DNA of 61,784 nt from positions 1 through 61,784 of the forward strand of contig NZ_SPDV01000022.1 in the NCBI RefSeq assembly GCF_004564275.1, given 5' to 3'. The position numbers were made by a program, and so were the translations under genes. The DNA is from Sphingomonas parva (ex Maeng et al. 2020). Its GTDB lineage: Bacteria; Pseudomonadota; Alphaproteobacteria; Sphingomonadales; Sphingomonadaceae. This document shows positions 46,894 through 57,608 of the stretch, in pieces. Under the pieces are notes generated by a model. That model was given only the letters and a program-made list of their open reading frames with translations, did not search any database and was not told the origin of the DNA. Position 1 is the stretch's first letter, and every line of letters begins with the position of its first letter.

Positions 46894-47814
46894 TCAGCCA
46901 TCCGGCGGGCATTCGAGCGTGACCGTGCGGGGCTTTCGCCGCACGGTCATGCGGCTGCAGCCGGAGAGCCGCTCGCGGCCGACGGTGACGACCAGCACCG
47001 CCTTCTGGCGCTTGGGAGAGGTGGCGGTGACGACGATCTCGTTCGGATCGGGATCGTCGTCGACAGGCAGTGCATAATCGCCGCGATGATCGCCGGTCCT
47101 GACGCGAAAGCCGCGGATCGCGAAGCCATCGAACAGGAGCGGGCGGGCGAGCGTCATCGGCCTGGTGGGACGCTGGATGTCGAACTCGATCATCCGGCTC
47201 GCCACCTCGCCGGTCCAGCGGCCGCCGTGGCTCGCGGCGAGCAGCGCCCCCGCCGAGGCGGTCGCGAGGCTTTCCGGCTTCACCATCGAGAATTGGACGC
47301 GCACCACCGCGCCGCCGTCCTGATACGGATGATGGAGCCCCCAGGCATTGCTGAATTCCAGCGGCAGCACCACCGGCGATGCGGCGGACGGGCCCTCGCG
47401 CCAGCGGAAGGTGACGGCGTCGAACGGCAGCTCTTCCGGGCCGATCAGGCCGTCGGCGCCGTCGACCGCCTTGCGCTCGGTCCAGGCGAGGCGGCGCTCG
47501 AAGCTCGTCCCGGCGAGGCCGATACGAGCCACCTTGGTGCGGCCCTTGAGCTTCACCGGCCCGGTGCGGCTGACGACCGGCAGGAGCGACGGCTTGATGC
47601 CGAGCCGGGCGATCGCGTCCGGGTTCATGATCACGAACCCGGGAGTCTCGGGATCGACCCGCAGCCGTGCGGGCTGGCCGTTGATCGTGACCTCCACGAC
47701 GAAGTCGCTGGCGGCATCGACGGTCAGATCCGCCGCGGGCGCCGCGGCGGGAGCAGCAAGCAGCGCGGCGAGCGCAGGCAGACGCAATCGGCGAGAACGG
47801 TGTACGATCGACAT
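46894..47814 (-). CDS. Exported protein, possibly degenerate retropepsin-like
   Basis: 306 aa. Start MSIVHR at 47814 with GGGAG 7 bases upstream. The signal peptide runs to about 28 (AAPAAAPAA). The first domain has VEVTINGQPARLRVDPETPGFVIMNPDAIARLGI. This is placed like the active-site loop of retropepsin-like proteases, but the DTG triad is changed to DPETPG, so proteolysis is doubtful. A NEIVVTA segment and a final Cys-containing strand pair (RLSGCSRM...TLECPPDG) close the protein. It is convergent with the glycosidase gene. No firm family. Confidence 0.65.
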   Translation of the reverse strand: MSIVHRSRRLRLPALAALLAAPAAAPAADLTVDAASDFVVEVTINGQPARLRVDPETPGFVIMNPDAIARLGIKPSLLPVVSRTGPVKLKGRTKVARIGLAGTSFERRLAWTERKAVDGADGLIGPEELPFDAVTFRWREGPSAASPVVLPLEFSNAWGLHHPYQDGGAVVRVQFSMVKPESLATASAGALLAASHGGRWTGEVASRMIEFDIQRPTRPMTLARPLLFDGFAIRGFRVRTGDHRGDYALPVDDDPDPNEIVVTATSPKRQKAVLVVTVGRERLSGCSRMTVRRKPRTVTLECPPDG

Positions 47815-47967
47815 CAAGGATCTCCCACGATCTGCATGCGAGGCTGCCACGCCGCGCGTCCTCGAGCCAGTCTCGGGAGTGGCCCGGGCCGAGCGCCGGC
47901 CGGAACGGCTCTTGCAGCAGCGGCGTTCACCCGGCTCGCCGAAGAGGAGACGATCGATGCGGACGCG

Positions 47968-48909
47968 TCAGCCCTCGGCGACGGCCGGTGCGGCCAGCGT
48001 TGCGTCCTGCTCGGCCGCGGGCGGCGCCGCGAACCGTCCGGCCTTCCAGGCCGCGTAGAGGGCGGCAAAGCCGACCGAGCTGCACACCAGCAGTCCCGGC
48101 AGCGACGCTTCGGGCCCGAAGGCGCCGCCGGTCAGCCAGTGCGGATAGCCGGCAATGGCCGTGCTGGTTGCCAGCGACGCGCCGAAATCGGTGCCCGAGA
48201 CGGCGGCGCCGAAGACATAGCCCTGGGTGAAGTTCCAGGCGGCGTGGACCCCGATCGAGACCCAGAGCCGGCCGGTCAGTGCGTAGAAGGCGCCGAGCAT
48301 CACCCCCGCCTCGATCGCGATGCACAGGGCGGCGAAGAGGCTCGAATTGGCGTTGGGGAGGTGCCCCGCGCCGAACAGCGCCGCCGAGACGACGAAGGCC
48401 ACGACCGGACCGAAGCCGCGCCACAGCAATCTTAGGATGACGCCGCGGACGATCAGCTCCTCCAGCACGCCCGACATGATCGCGGCGCCGCCCGCCCGCC
48501 ACGCCGGGTTCGCGCCGTTGATCGTGATCTCGTAGAGGCCGCCGCCGATCAGGATGGCCATCACGGCGGCGAACATCAGCAGCCCGACGAGAAGGCCCAT
48601 CGCGAGCTCGGCAAGCGCCGGCCGCCAGGCGAGCTCGCTCGCGCGGCGGCGCTCGACCAGCCGGACCGCGAGGATGTAGGCGCCGAGCGCGATCGCCGCC
48701 CCCGCGCATTGCGTCGCGAACTGGAGCGGCAGGTTACTGGCGGGAACAACGCGCCTGGCGAACTCGCCGAGCGAGCCGATCGCCAGCACCAGGAGGAAGG
48801 CGAGGCCGAAGAGCCAGAGCAGGCTCCGCAGCCAGAGCAATCTGCCGGGCTTCAGGGCCCCCTGATCACCGAGCTCCACCGGCTGCCCAAAGGTCACTGC
48901 TTTGATCAA
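47968..48909 (-). CDS. CPBP-family intramembrane metalloprotease
   Basis: 313 aa from a TTG start that has a G-rich ribosome site 7 bases upstream. Seven to eight membrane segments. The ABI/CPBP motifs are present: E150-E151 with R155 (GVLEELIVRGV), FGAGHL (H183) and the C-terminal HAAWNFTQG. Such proteases are Rce1-like; targets here are unknown. A hydrophilic 35-residue tail ends the protein. Confidence 0.88.
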   Translation of the reverse strand: MIKAVTFGQPVELGDQGALKPGRLLWLRSLLWLFGLAFLLVLAIGSLGEFARRVVPASNLPLQFATQCAGAAIALGAYILAVRLVERRRASELAWRPALAELAMGLLVGLLMFAAVMAILIGGGLYEITINGANPAWRAGGAAIMSGVLEELIVRGVILRLLWRGFGPVVAFVVSAALFGAGHLPNANSSLFAALCIAIEAGVMLGAFYALTGRLWVSIGVHAAWNFTQGYVFGAAVSGTDFGASLATSTAIAGYPHWLTGGAFGPEASLPGLLVCSSVGFAALYAAWKAGRFAAPPAAEQDATLAAPAVAEG

Positions 48910-49080
48910 TTCGAATCCCCCCTTGGCCCTCTTCCCGGCTCAGCCTAGCACCGAGGCCGCGTGTTTCCAGCGCCCTCGACGCAGGCCGGTCGGTCGGCGG
49001 AGCAGGGAGGGGACCGGCCAAGGCCGGCGCATCGGCTGGCGAGGCGTCATTTTCGTGCCGCGGCCGAAAAAAAAAGGGGA

Positions 49081-49157
<77 letters not shown>

Positions 49158-49175
49158 TGCCCGGGTTCCGTCCCC

Positions 49176-49685
49176 CTAGGAGCGGGCGGGGCCGCGGTCA
49201 ACCGGCGCGGCGCGCGCCAGGCGGTGGCGGAGCTGGAGGACGGTCGCACCGGTCAGAGGGTCCCGCCAAGCGGGCGCGACCTCGGCGAGCGGATCGAGCA
49301 CGAAACGCCGCTTGCGGAATTCGCGATGGGGGAGGGTGAGGGCGCCCTCGGCCCAGCAGCCGCCGGACCACAGGATGATGTCGAGATCGAGCACGCGCGG
49401 CCCCCAGCGGCGGCCGGCGCGGCGGCCGAAGCTGCGCTCGATGCGCTTCAGCAGGGCGAGCAGCTCCGGCGGTCCGAGCCGGCTGGCGACGAGGACGGCG
49501 GCGTTGGCGAAGCCGCGCCCCGCCGGACCCAGCGCCGGCGTGGTGCGGATCGCGGAGACACGCTCGACCTCGATCCCTACGGCCGCCATTGCGGCGATGG
49601 CGGCGCGCAGCACGCCGGCCGGCGCGCCGTGCGCGCCGTGCCGCCGGTTGGAGCCGAGCGCCACCAGGTAGCTTGTTTTCGCCAT
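49176..49685 (-). CDS. folK: 2-amino-4-hydroxy-6-hydroxymethyldihydropteridine pyrophosphokinase
   Basis: 169 aa. HPPK transfers pyrophosphate from ATP to the pterin in folate synthesis, making the tetrahydrofolate used by GcvT and GlyA. Key parts: YLVALGSNRR at the N-terminus, FANAAVLV, and the metal/pterin motif WGPRVLDLDIILW (the two Asp). The later part LTLPHREFRKRRFVLDPLAE is canonical. Divergent from the uracil-DNA glycosylase gene. Confidence 0.97.
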   Translation of the reverse strand: MAKTSYLVALGSNRRHGAHGAPAGVLRAAIAAMAAVGIEVERVSAIRTTPALGPAGRGFANAAVLVASRLGPPELLALLKRIERSFGRRAGRRWGPRVLDLDIILWSGGCWAEGALTLPHREFRKRRFVLDPLAEVAPAWRDPLTGATVLQLRHRLARAAPVDRGPARS

Positions 49686-49708
49686 CGAGGCGCGCCTAGA
49701 CGAGCCGC

Positions 49709-50368
49709 ATGCTTCCGCAAAGCCCCAGCCCCGTGGCCGATGTCGAGCCGCCGCACGATTGCCCCTTGTGCCCGCGCCTCGTCGCCTTTCGCGAGGGGCT
49801 GCGCGCCGAGCATCCCGATTGGTGGAATGCGCCGGTTCACGCTTTCGGCGATCCGGACGCCTGGCTGGCGATCGTCGGCCTCGCGCCGGGCATGCACGGC
49901 GCCAACCGGACCGGGCGGCCGTTCACCGGCGATTTCGCCGGAATCCTGCTCTACGAGACCCTTCTCAAGTTCGGTCTCGCCGAGGGACGATATGAGGCAC
50001 GGCCGGACGATGGCTTCCGTCTGAAGGGCGCGGCGATCGTCAACGCGGTGCGCTGCCTGCCGCCGCAGAACAAGCCGCTGCCCGAGGAGATCTCGACCTG
50101 CCGGTCTTATTACAGCCTGGCGCTCGACCGGCTGCGCCACGCGAAGGTGCTGATCGCACTCGGCCAGATCGCGCATCAGTCGGCGGTGCGGACCGCCGGC
50201 GGCCGGCTGGCCGCGTTCAAGTTCGGCCATCTCGCCGAGCATCGCCTGCCCGATGGGCGGCTGCTGATCGATAGCTATCATTGCTCGCGCTACAACCAGA
50301 ACACCGGCCGGCTGACCGCGGAGATGTTCGAGCAGGTCTTCGCCCGCGCGCTCGAGCGGCGGCCGTGA
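49709..50368 (+). CDS. Uracil-DNA glycosylase, family 5-type
   Basis: 219 aa. The Fe-S ligands begin with CPLCPR near the N-terminus. The active-site motif is GLAPGMHGANRTGRPFTGDFAG, where the usual water-activating Asp/Asn after GLAP is absent, as in UdgB (family 5). The C-terminal SYHCSRYNQNTGRLT is the family-5 motif 2. It removes uracil and other deaminated bases from DNA. It is transcribed singly. Confidence 0.9.
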   Translation: MLPQSPSPVADVEPPHDCPLCPRLVAFREGLRAEHPDWWNAPVHAFGDPDAWLAIVGLAPGMHGANRTGRPFTGDFAGILLYETLLKFGLAEGRYEARPDDGFRLKGAAIVNAVRCLPPQNKPLPEEISTCRSYYSLALDRLRHAKVLIALGQIAHQSAVRTAGGRLAAFKFGHLAEHRLPDGRLLIDSYHCSRYNQNTGRLTAEMFEQVFARALERRP

Positions 50369-50405
50369 TCGTCGCGCCCCGGCGCCGGCTTGTGCGTGGT
50401 TCGGC

Positions 50406-51581
50406 CTAAACGGGCTCCGCGCTACCCTCCGGGAGCGGCGCGAGCGGGATCTCGAAGCTGAGGCACGCACCTTCCGCGCCGTTCCGCGCCCAGATGTGGC
50501 CGCCATGCGCCTCGATGATCGTCTTGCAGATCGGCAGGCCCAGCCCCATGCCGTGCTCCTTCGTGGTCACGCCGCGAGTGAAGACGTTGGGCAGGATCTC
50601 CTCGGCGATCCCGGGACCGTTGTCGGACACCGAGATGCGCAGCATGCGGGGATCGTCGGGGCTGCGCCGGCTGGTGATCCGCACCTGCGCGTCGGGACGG
50701 CCGGACGCTGCCTGGCAGGCATTGCGGATGAGGTTCACCAGGACCTGCTGGATCTGCACTCGGTCGGCCGATTCGACGACATTGTTGCCGACGTCGAGAA
50801 CGAAGCGGACGCCTTCGCAGCCGATCGAGGAGAAGCGGATCGCCTCGTTGATCAGCTGGCTGCAGGTGAAGCGCTCGGCCGCCGGGCGATGCGCGACGAT
50901 GCCGTGGCGGAGGCGCTGGATGATCTGCCCGGCGCGCAGCGCATTCTCCTTGGCCATGGTGAGCATCTCGCGCACCTCCCGCTCCCCAAGCCGGGCGGGA
51001 TCCGTGCGCTCCAGGGCGGCGAGGATGAAGGTGATGGCGGTGAGCGGCTGGTTGAGCTCGTGGGCCATCGTCGCGGCCATCGTTCCCATCGCGCTCTGCC
51101 GCGAGTGGAAGAGCAGCTCCGCCTTCATCGCCCGCAGCTGCGCGTCCTGCTCGAGCACCAGGCTCTGCCATTCGTAGCGCTCGGTGACGTCGCGTACGGT
51201 GCCGGCGAGGACCGGATTCTCATAGCCCTCGATACAGACGATCTCGCCCCGGGCATGGACGTAGCGCACCTCGCCGTCCGGCCGCACCACGCGGTGCTCC
51301 AGCGCGCACGGCTCGCCGGTCGCGACGCTCGTGCGGACCGTCTCGAGGAAGGCCGGCAGATCATCAGGATGAATGCGGGCGAGACCGGCCTCGAGCGGCA
51401 GCCGTTCCTGATCTTCGGGCAGGCCGTAGATCCGCCGCACCTCGCGCGACCAGATCGCCTGGCCGGCGGCCGCATCGTAGATGTAGACGCCGGTGCCGGC
51501 GACGCGCTCGGCCTCGGCGCTGAGCGGCCCGTGTTCCTTCAGTTTGCGCAAGGCGGCGTCGAGCGCCATCTGGTCCGGCAC
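50406..51581 (-). CDS. PAS-domain sensor histidine kinase (FixL-like)
   Basis: 391 aa from a GTG with AGGAG 5 bases upstream. A PAS domain of PAS_3 type is at about 22-135 (GVYIYDAAAGQAIWSREVRRIYGLPED...VRDVTERYEWQ). The dimerisation box has phospho-acceptor H174 in MAHELNQPLTAI, and the ATPase domain shows NLIRNACQA, DNGPGI and GMGLGLPI. No membrane segment, so it is a soluble sensor. No response regulator gene is adjacent. The signal is unknown; the PAS domain has no visible haem-specific histidine that I could assign. Confidence 0.93.
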   Translation of the reverse strand: MPDQMALDAALRKLKEHGPLSAEAERVAGTGVYIYDAAAGQAIWSREVRRIYGLPEDQERLPLEAGLARIHPDDLPAFLETVRTSVATGEPCALEHRVVRPDGEVRYVHARGEIVCIEGYENPVLAGTVRDVTERYEWQSLVLEQDAQLRAMKAELLFHSRQSAMGTMAATMAHELNQPLTAITFILAALERTDPARLGEREVREMLTMAKENALRAGQIIQRLRHGIVAHRPAAERFTCSQLINEAIRFSSIGCEGVRFVLDVGNNVVESADRVQIQQVLVNLIRNACQAASGRPDAQVRITSRRSPDDPRMLRISVSDNGPGIAEEILPNVFTRGVTTKEHGMGLGLPICKTIIEAHGGHIWARNGAEGACLSFEIPLAPLPEGSAEPV

Positions 51582-51811
51582 GCTGGCTCCTGTCCCCACG
51601 ACCACCCTGGAGGGTGTATCAGGAGAACGCGGCGGCCGCGCGGTGGTTCACGGCGCCCTGAGGTTCCGCCGGAGAGTGGCGCCGGCTTACGGCAGAACGG
51701 GCTGGAGCGCCTTCACGTTCGCTTGCAGGAACGGCCGCAGCTGTGGAATGTCGGCGCTCGGCAGAAGGGCGCGGGCCGTCGGCGGCCTTGCCAGCAAATA
51801 TTGGGGGGTAG

Positions 51812-52606
51812 ATGTCTCGTCATCCTGGTTCCGTCGCCTGCTTCGGCCTCGCTCTCGTTCTTGCCGCCGGCGCCGGCCGGGCGGCGCCGGTCACGCCCAA
51901 CCTCGGACCGATCCACGGCGAGGGTACGCTCGCCGACAATGACGGCAACGCCGGGACGTGGAGCATCGACGCGGTGCTGACCGGGGGCGACTTCGCCGGC
52001 AGGGGAACGGTCACGCTGCGGGGCGTCACCGTCAACGGTGCACTCAAGAGGGGACGATCCTATCTCGAGAACGGCAAATGCTATTTCCACATCGAGCAGG
52101 ATCGGCACCGGATGGAGATCAGCGGACCCTGCACCACCGACAGCATCGCGGGTCGCGCCGACGGCTTTCTCGCTGGCGAGGGCGTGATCATCGGCAGCGC
52201 GAAGGGCGTCCTGAGGTTCGGGCGGGCCGGAGCGCCCAAACCCGCCGCGACGGCGGCCACCGGGGTGCTGCCGACCAACAAGCTCACCTGCGCCTGGTCG
52301 GAGCGTATCGGCGGCAATGTCGCGGGAGATCCGGCGCGCTACGAGCTCCGCTTCTCCAACATGGTGACGCTGACGCTCGGGCGCGACGGCAGCTACCGGA
52401 CCAACAAGGCCGCCGGACGCTACGTCCGCGAAGGAAACACCGTCCGACTGACCAGCGGCGCCTTTGCGGGCGCGGTCGGACGACTGGAGCCGGACCGGTC
52501 GGGCCAGCCCGCGGTTTATTTCGAGCGGGACGAGAATCGCCGGCCGAACGGGGTTCACATCGTCGATCCGGGCCGCACCTCCTGCACCACGGCGCGAGGA
52601 GGTTGA
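51812..52606 (+). CDS. Exported protein of unknown function
   Basis: 264 aa. Signal peptide 1-25 (cut after GRAA). The protein seems to hold two beta-rich halves: GTWSIDAVLTGGDFAGRGTVTL, and RYELRFSNMVTLTLGRDGSYRTNKAAGRYVREGNTVRLTSGAF. Four cysteines (KCYFH, GPCTT, TCAWS, SCTT) may pair. The second half resembles lipocalin-like or YscW-type beta domains, but I cannot name a family. Single gene. Confidence 0.68.
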   Translation: MSRHPGSVACFGLALVLAAGAGRAAPVTPNLGPIHGEGTLADNDGNAGTWSIDAVLTGGDFAGRGTVTLRGVTVNGALKRGRSYLENGKCYFHIEQDRHRMEISGPCTTDSIAGRADGFLAGEGVIIGSAKGVLRFGRAGAPKPAATAATGVLPTNKLTCAWSERIGGNVAGDPARYELRFSNMVTLTLGRDGSYRTNKAAGRYVREGNTVRLTSGAFAGAVGRLEPDRSGQPAVYFERDENRRPNGVHIVDPGRTSCTTARGG

Positions 52607-52648
52607 TCGTCACCCGCCGCCGCGGCGCCCGGCGGGCGTGGGCCGTTT

Positions 52649-53497
52649 TCAGAGGTCCTGACTGATCCGGCCGTAGAGGTCGGGGCGGCGGTCGCGGAAG
52701 AAGCCGAAGGCGGCGCGATGGGCGCGCGCCTGGGTGAGGTCGAGCGTGGCGACGAGGACGCCGGTCTCGTTCGCCCCGAACTCCGCGAGGATGTCGCCGC
52801 GCTCGTCGCAGATGAAGCTGTGGCCATAGAAGCGCTGGCCGTGCTCGGTGCCGATGCGATTGGCGGCGACCACCGGGACGACGTTCGAGACGGCGTGGCC
52901 GATCATCGCCCGCCGCCAGAGGCGGCTGGTATCGAGATCGGGATCGTGCGGCTCGGTGCCGATCGCGGTCGGGAAGAGCAGGATCTCCGCCCCGTCGAGC
53001 ATCAGCGCCCGGGCCGTCTCGGGATACCATTGATCCCAGCAGACCGCGGGACCCACCGTGCCGTAGGGCGTGCGGAAGGTCTTGAAGCCGGTGTTGCCGG
53101 GCCGGAAATAGAATTTCTCGGAATAGCCGGGGCCGTCCGGGATGTGGCTCTTGCGATAGACGCCCATCACTGCGCCCTTGTCGTCGATCATCGCCAGGCT
53201 GTTGTAATGATGGTGGCCTTCGGCCTCGAAGAAGCTGGTCGGGATGTAGACTTCGAGCTCGGCCGCGAGGCTGCGCATGGCCGCCACCGCCGGATGCTGA
53301 TCGACCGGCAGCGCGCGGGTGAAATGACCCTCGTCCTGGGTGCGGCAGAAATAATGGCCTTCGAACAGTTCGGGCGGCAGGATCAGCTTCGCGCCCTTGG
53401 CCGCAGCCTCGCGCACCAGTTCGGAGACGGCGGCGATATTCTCCTGGACGTCATCGGAGAAGGCGAGCTGGAGGGCGGCGGCGGTGATCGTGGTCAT
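52649..53497 (-). CDS. aguB: N-carbamoylputrescine amidase
   Basis: 282 aa nitrilase-superfamily enzyme. The catalytic triad is E43 (PPELFEG), K116 (YRKSHIPDGPGY) and C153 (AVCWDQWYPE). It hydrolyses N-carbamoylputrescine to putrescine, the second step after AguA. The SEKFYFRPGNTGF segment is the typical AguB signature. It lies 31 bases after aguA. Confidence 0.96.
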   Translation of the reverse strand: MTTITAAALQLAFSDDVQENIAAVSELVREAAAKGAKLILPPELFEGHYFCRTQDEGHFTRALPVDQHPAVAAMRSLAAELEVYIPTSFFEAEGHHHYNSLAMIDDKGAVMGVYRKSHIPDGPGYSEKFYFRPGNTGFKTFRTPYGTVGPAVCWDQWYPETARALMLDGAEILLFPTAIGTEPHDPDLDTSRLWRRAMIGHAVSNVVPVVAANRIGTEHGQRFYGHSFICDERGDILAEFGANETGVLVATLDLTQARAHRAAFGFFRDRRPDLYGRISQDL

Positions 53498-53528
53498 GGG
53501 GCTCTCGAACTTCGAAGCTGGAGTGAGG

Positions 53529-54517
53529 TCAGGCCGGCATCTGCTGGCTGATGCAGTGGAAGCTGCCGCCCCCGGTGAGCACGTGATCGGCCCGGAAGCC
53601 GACCACGCTGCGACCCGGAAACAAGGCGCCGATCGCGTCAACCGCCGCCGCATCGTTCGGCGCCCCGTAGAGCGGAACGACGACCGCCGCATTGCCGATG
53701 TAGAAGTTCATATAAGACGCCGGGATGATTTCGCCATCGCGCTCGACCTGGCCGGGGGAGGGGATCTCCGCCACCTCGACTCCGAACGCCTCGGCGCGCC
53801 GCCGCGCATCCTGGTAGATCGCCGCGTTGGGATCGTCAGGACCGGCCGCGACCGGGAGCGCGAGCCGGTTCTCGCCGACGAAGCGGGCGAGATTGTCGAC
53901 ATGGCCGTCGGTATGGTCGTTGAGCAGCCCCTCGCCGAGCCACAGGATCCGCTCGGCGCCGAGCTCGCGCCTCAGCCGGGCCTCGATTTCCTCGCGGTCG
54001 AGGCCCGGATTCCGGTTCGGGTTGAGCAGGCATTGCTCGGTGGTGACGAGGAGGCCGGTGCCGTCGACGTCGATCGCGCCGCCCTCGAGCACCCAATCGT
54101 GCCGCGTCGCCTCGAGATCGGCGCTGTTCGCCAGGCGCAGACCGATCGTGTCGTCGCCTTCGAGATCGTATTTGCCGCCCCAGCCGTTGAAGCGGAAGCT
54201 GCGCGGCACCCGGGTGGCGCCGCGGCCGAGGACGATCGGCCCGGTATCGCGCAGCCAGATGTCGCCGAACATCTCCTGGACGATCGTCGCGAACGGCGCG
54301 AGCTCGGCCGCCGCGCGTGCCGATTGCGGATCCGCGACCACCAGCCGGACCTCCTCGCCGCGTCCGTCGGCGTGGACGGCGGCGGCGAAGGCGGCGACCT
54401 CGGCGCGCGCCGGCTCGAGATCCTCGAGCCAGAGGTCGGCGTGGCTCGGGAAGCCGATCCAGACGAATTCGTGCTCGGCCCATTCCGGGGCCTGGCGGAG
54501 GGCGGGGGCGATGGCGC

Positions 54518-54521
<4 letters not shown>
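53529..54521 (-). CDS. aguA: Agmatine deiminase
   Basis: 330 aa. Guanidine-group-modifying enzyme that converts agmatine to N-carbamoylputrescine. Active site: MFGDIWLRDTGPI, LEGGAIDVDG, NDHTDGHVDN and the nucleophile C323 in GGGSFHCISQQMPA. It starts with a GTG overlapping the M28 peptidase stop (GTGA). aguA and aguB together make putrescine without ornithine decarboxylase. Confidence 0.97.
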
Positions 54522-56185
<1,664 letters not shown>

Positions 56186-56254
56186 AAGCGTCTCCAGATG
56201 CGGCGTCGGCGCGGGCTATTGCAGCAAGCCCAGGCCCGCGCAAGCCGCAGGCTC

Positions 56255-56286
56255 CAAAGCAAAACGGCCGCCCCGAGGGGCGGCCG
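56255..56286 (-). terminator. Intrinsic terminator of rpsD
   Basis: On the minus strand CGGCCGCCCC pairs with GGGGCGGCCG around a two-base tip and is followed by TTTTGCTTTG. Confidence 0.85.
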
Positions 56287-56313
56287 CTTCGTGTTCGGCG
56301 TCTGCCGGAGCGA

Positions 56314-56928
56314 TCAGCGCGAGTAGAACTCGACGACCAGGTTCGGCTCCATGCGGACGGGATAGGGCACCTCGTCCAGCGTCGGAACGCGGCTGTAGGT
56401 GACCTTGGTGGTGCCGTCCGGGCTGACGTAGTCGGGGATCTCGCGCTCGGCCAGGCCCTGGGCCTCGAGCACCAGCGCCATCTCCTGCGCCTTGGCGCCG
56501 AGCTCGATCACGTCGCCGACGTTCACGCGGCGCGAGGCGATGTTGCACTTCACGCCGTTGACGCGGACGTGGCCGTGGCTGACCAGCTGGCGCGCAGCCC
56601 AGATCGTCGGCGCGAACTTGGCGCGATAGACGACCATGTCGAGGCGGCGCTCGAGCAGGCCGATCAGGTTCTGCGAGGTGTCGCCCTTCATCCGGGCGGC
56701 CTCGGTGAAGGTGCGCTTGAACTGCTTCTCGGTGACGTCGCCGTAATAACCCTTCAGCTTCTGCTTGGCGCGCAGCTGGATGCCGAAGTCCGACATCTTG
56801 CCCTTGCGGCGCTGGCCGTGCTGGCCGGGGCCGTACTCGCGCTTGTTGACCGGGCTCTTCGGGCGGCCGAAGACGTTCTCGCCCATACGGCGATCGAGTT
56901 TGTACTTGGCGCTGCTGCGCTTGCTCAT
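56314..56928 (-). CDS. rpsD: 30S ribosomal protein S4
   Basis: 204 aa. Primary 16S rRNA binder that nucleates 30S assembly. It starts [18 protein letters not shown], holds [20 protein letters not shown] and the S4 RNA-binding domain ([34 protein letters not shown]). It is a single-gene unit with its own terminator, as is usual in this group. Confidence 0.99.
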   Translation of the reverse strand: MSKRSSAKYKLDRRMGENVFGRPKSPVNKREYGPGQHGQRRKGKMSDFGIQLRAKQKLKGYYGDVTEKQFKRTFTEAARMKGDTSQNLIGLLERRLDMVVYRAKFAPTIWAARQLVSHGHVRVNGVKCNIASRRVNVGDVIELGAKAQEMALVLEAQGLAEREIPDYVSPDGTTKVTYSRVPTLDEVPYPVRMEPNLVVEFYSR

Positions 56929-57142
56929 CTCTTGGTCCAATCTGCTTGGGTTGCTGTTCCCGGAGCCGCACCGCCCGGAGAGATCCGGACGCGGCCACCG
57001 CTTCACCGGGGTGCGGGGCCAATTGCGAGAGCCGCGACATGGCGGCGGATCGGGGAGAAGTCAAGGAAAAGCGAAGGTTGCGCCGCGCCGGCGGCCCGCG
57101 CCCCCACTGGCCCTCGCTGCCAACGGCCGCTAAGGCGCCGCC

Positions 57143-57460
57143 ATGAACCCGAACATTCTTCCCCCGACCGCGTGTGAGACCATGGCCGAGGTCCGCGCCG
57201 GCGTCGACAGCGTCGACCGGCAGATCGTCGCGCTGCTCGCCACCCGCTTCGGCTATATGGACGCCGCCGCCCGGATCAAGCCGAGCCGCGGCGCCGTGCG
57301 CGACGAAGCCCGCAAGGCGCAGGTGATCGCCAATGCCTCCGCCCATGCCGCCGAACTCGGCGTGCCGGTCGGCCTTGTCGCCGATTTCTGGGAGCAGCTC
57401 GTCGAGGCCTCGATCGCCTATGAGTTCGACCGTTTCGACGAGATGCGCGCGGGGGCCTAG
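57143..57460 (+). CDS. Monofunctional chorismate mutase, AroQ/PchB-like
   Basis: 105 aa all-helical mutase. Active-site residues lie in VRAGVDSVDRQIVALLATR, the IKPSRGAVRDEARKAQV loop (Lys and two Arg), and the third helix DFWEQLVEASIAYEF. The family converts chorismate to prephenate. PchB-type isochorismate-pyruvate lyase activity cannot be excluded, but no siderophore genes are close. It is divergent from rpsD. Confidence 0.9.
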   Translation: MNPNILPPTACETMAEVRAGVDSVDRQIVALLATRFGYMDAAARIKPSRGAVRDEARKAQVIANASAHAAELGVPVGLVADFWEQLVEASIAYEFDRFDEMRAGA

Positions 57461-57465
57461 TTCAT

Positions 57466-57603
57466 CCTCCCTGTCGCCGCAGGCGATGGGGAGGGGCACC
57501 GCGCACAGCGCGGTGGAGGGGCCGGGCTCCGTTCCCCGTCCCGGCCCCTCCACCAGGCTTCGCCTGGTCCCGCTCCCCATCCGCTTTGCGGACAGGGAGG
57601 ATT
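57466..57603. repeat. Long GC-rich intergenic inverted repeat
   Basis: About 138 bases between two convergent genes. It opens with CCTCCCTGTC...GATGGGGAGGGGC and closes with the near-inverse CTCCCCATCC...GACAGGGAGG. Inside are GGAGGGGCCGGG and CCCGGCCCCTCC and a stem CCAGGC/GCCTGG. The whole can fold into one long hairpin and may serve as a bidirectional transcription end. It is the largest member of the CCCTCC/GGAGGG family in the window. Confidence 0.7.
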
Positions 57604-57608
57604 GGAGG

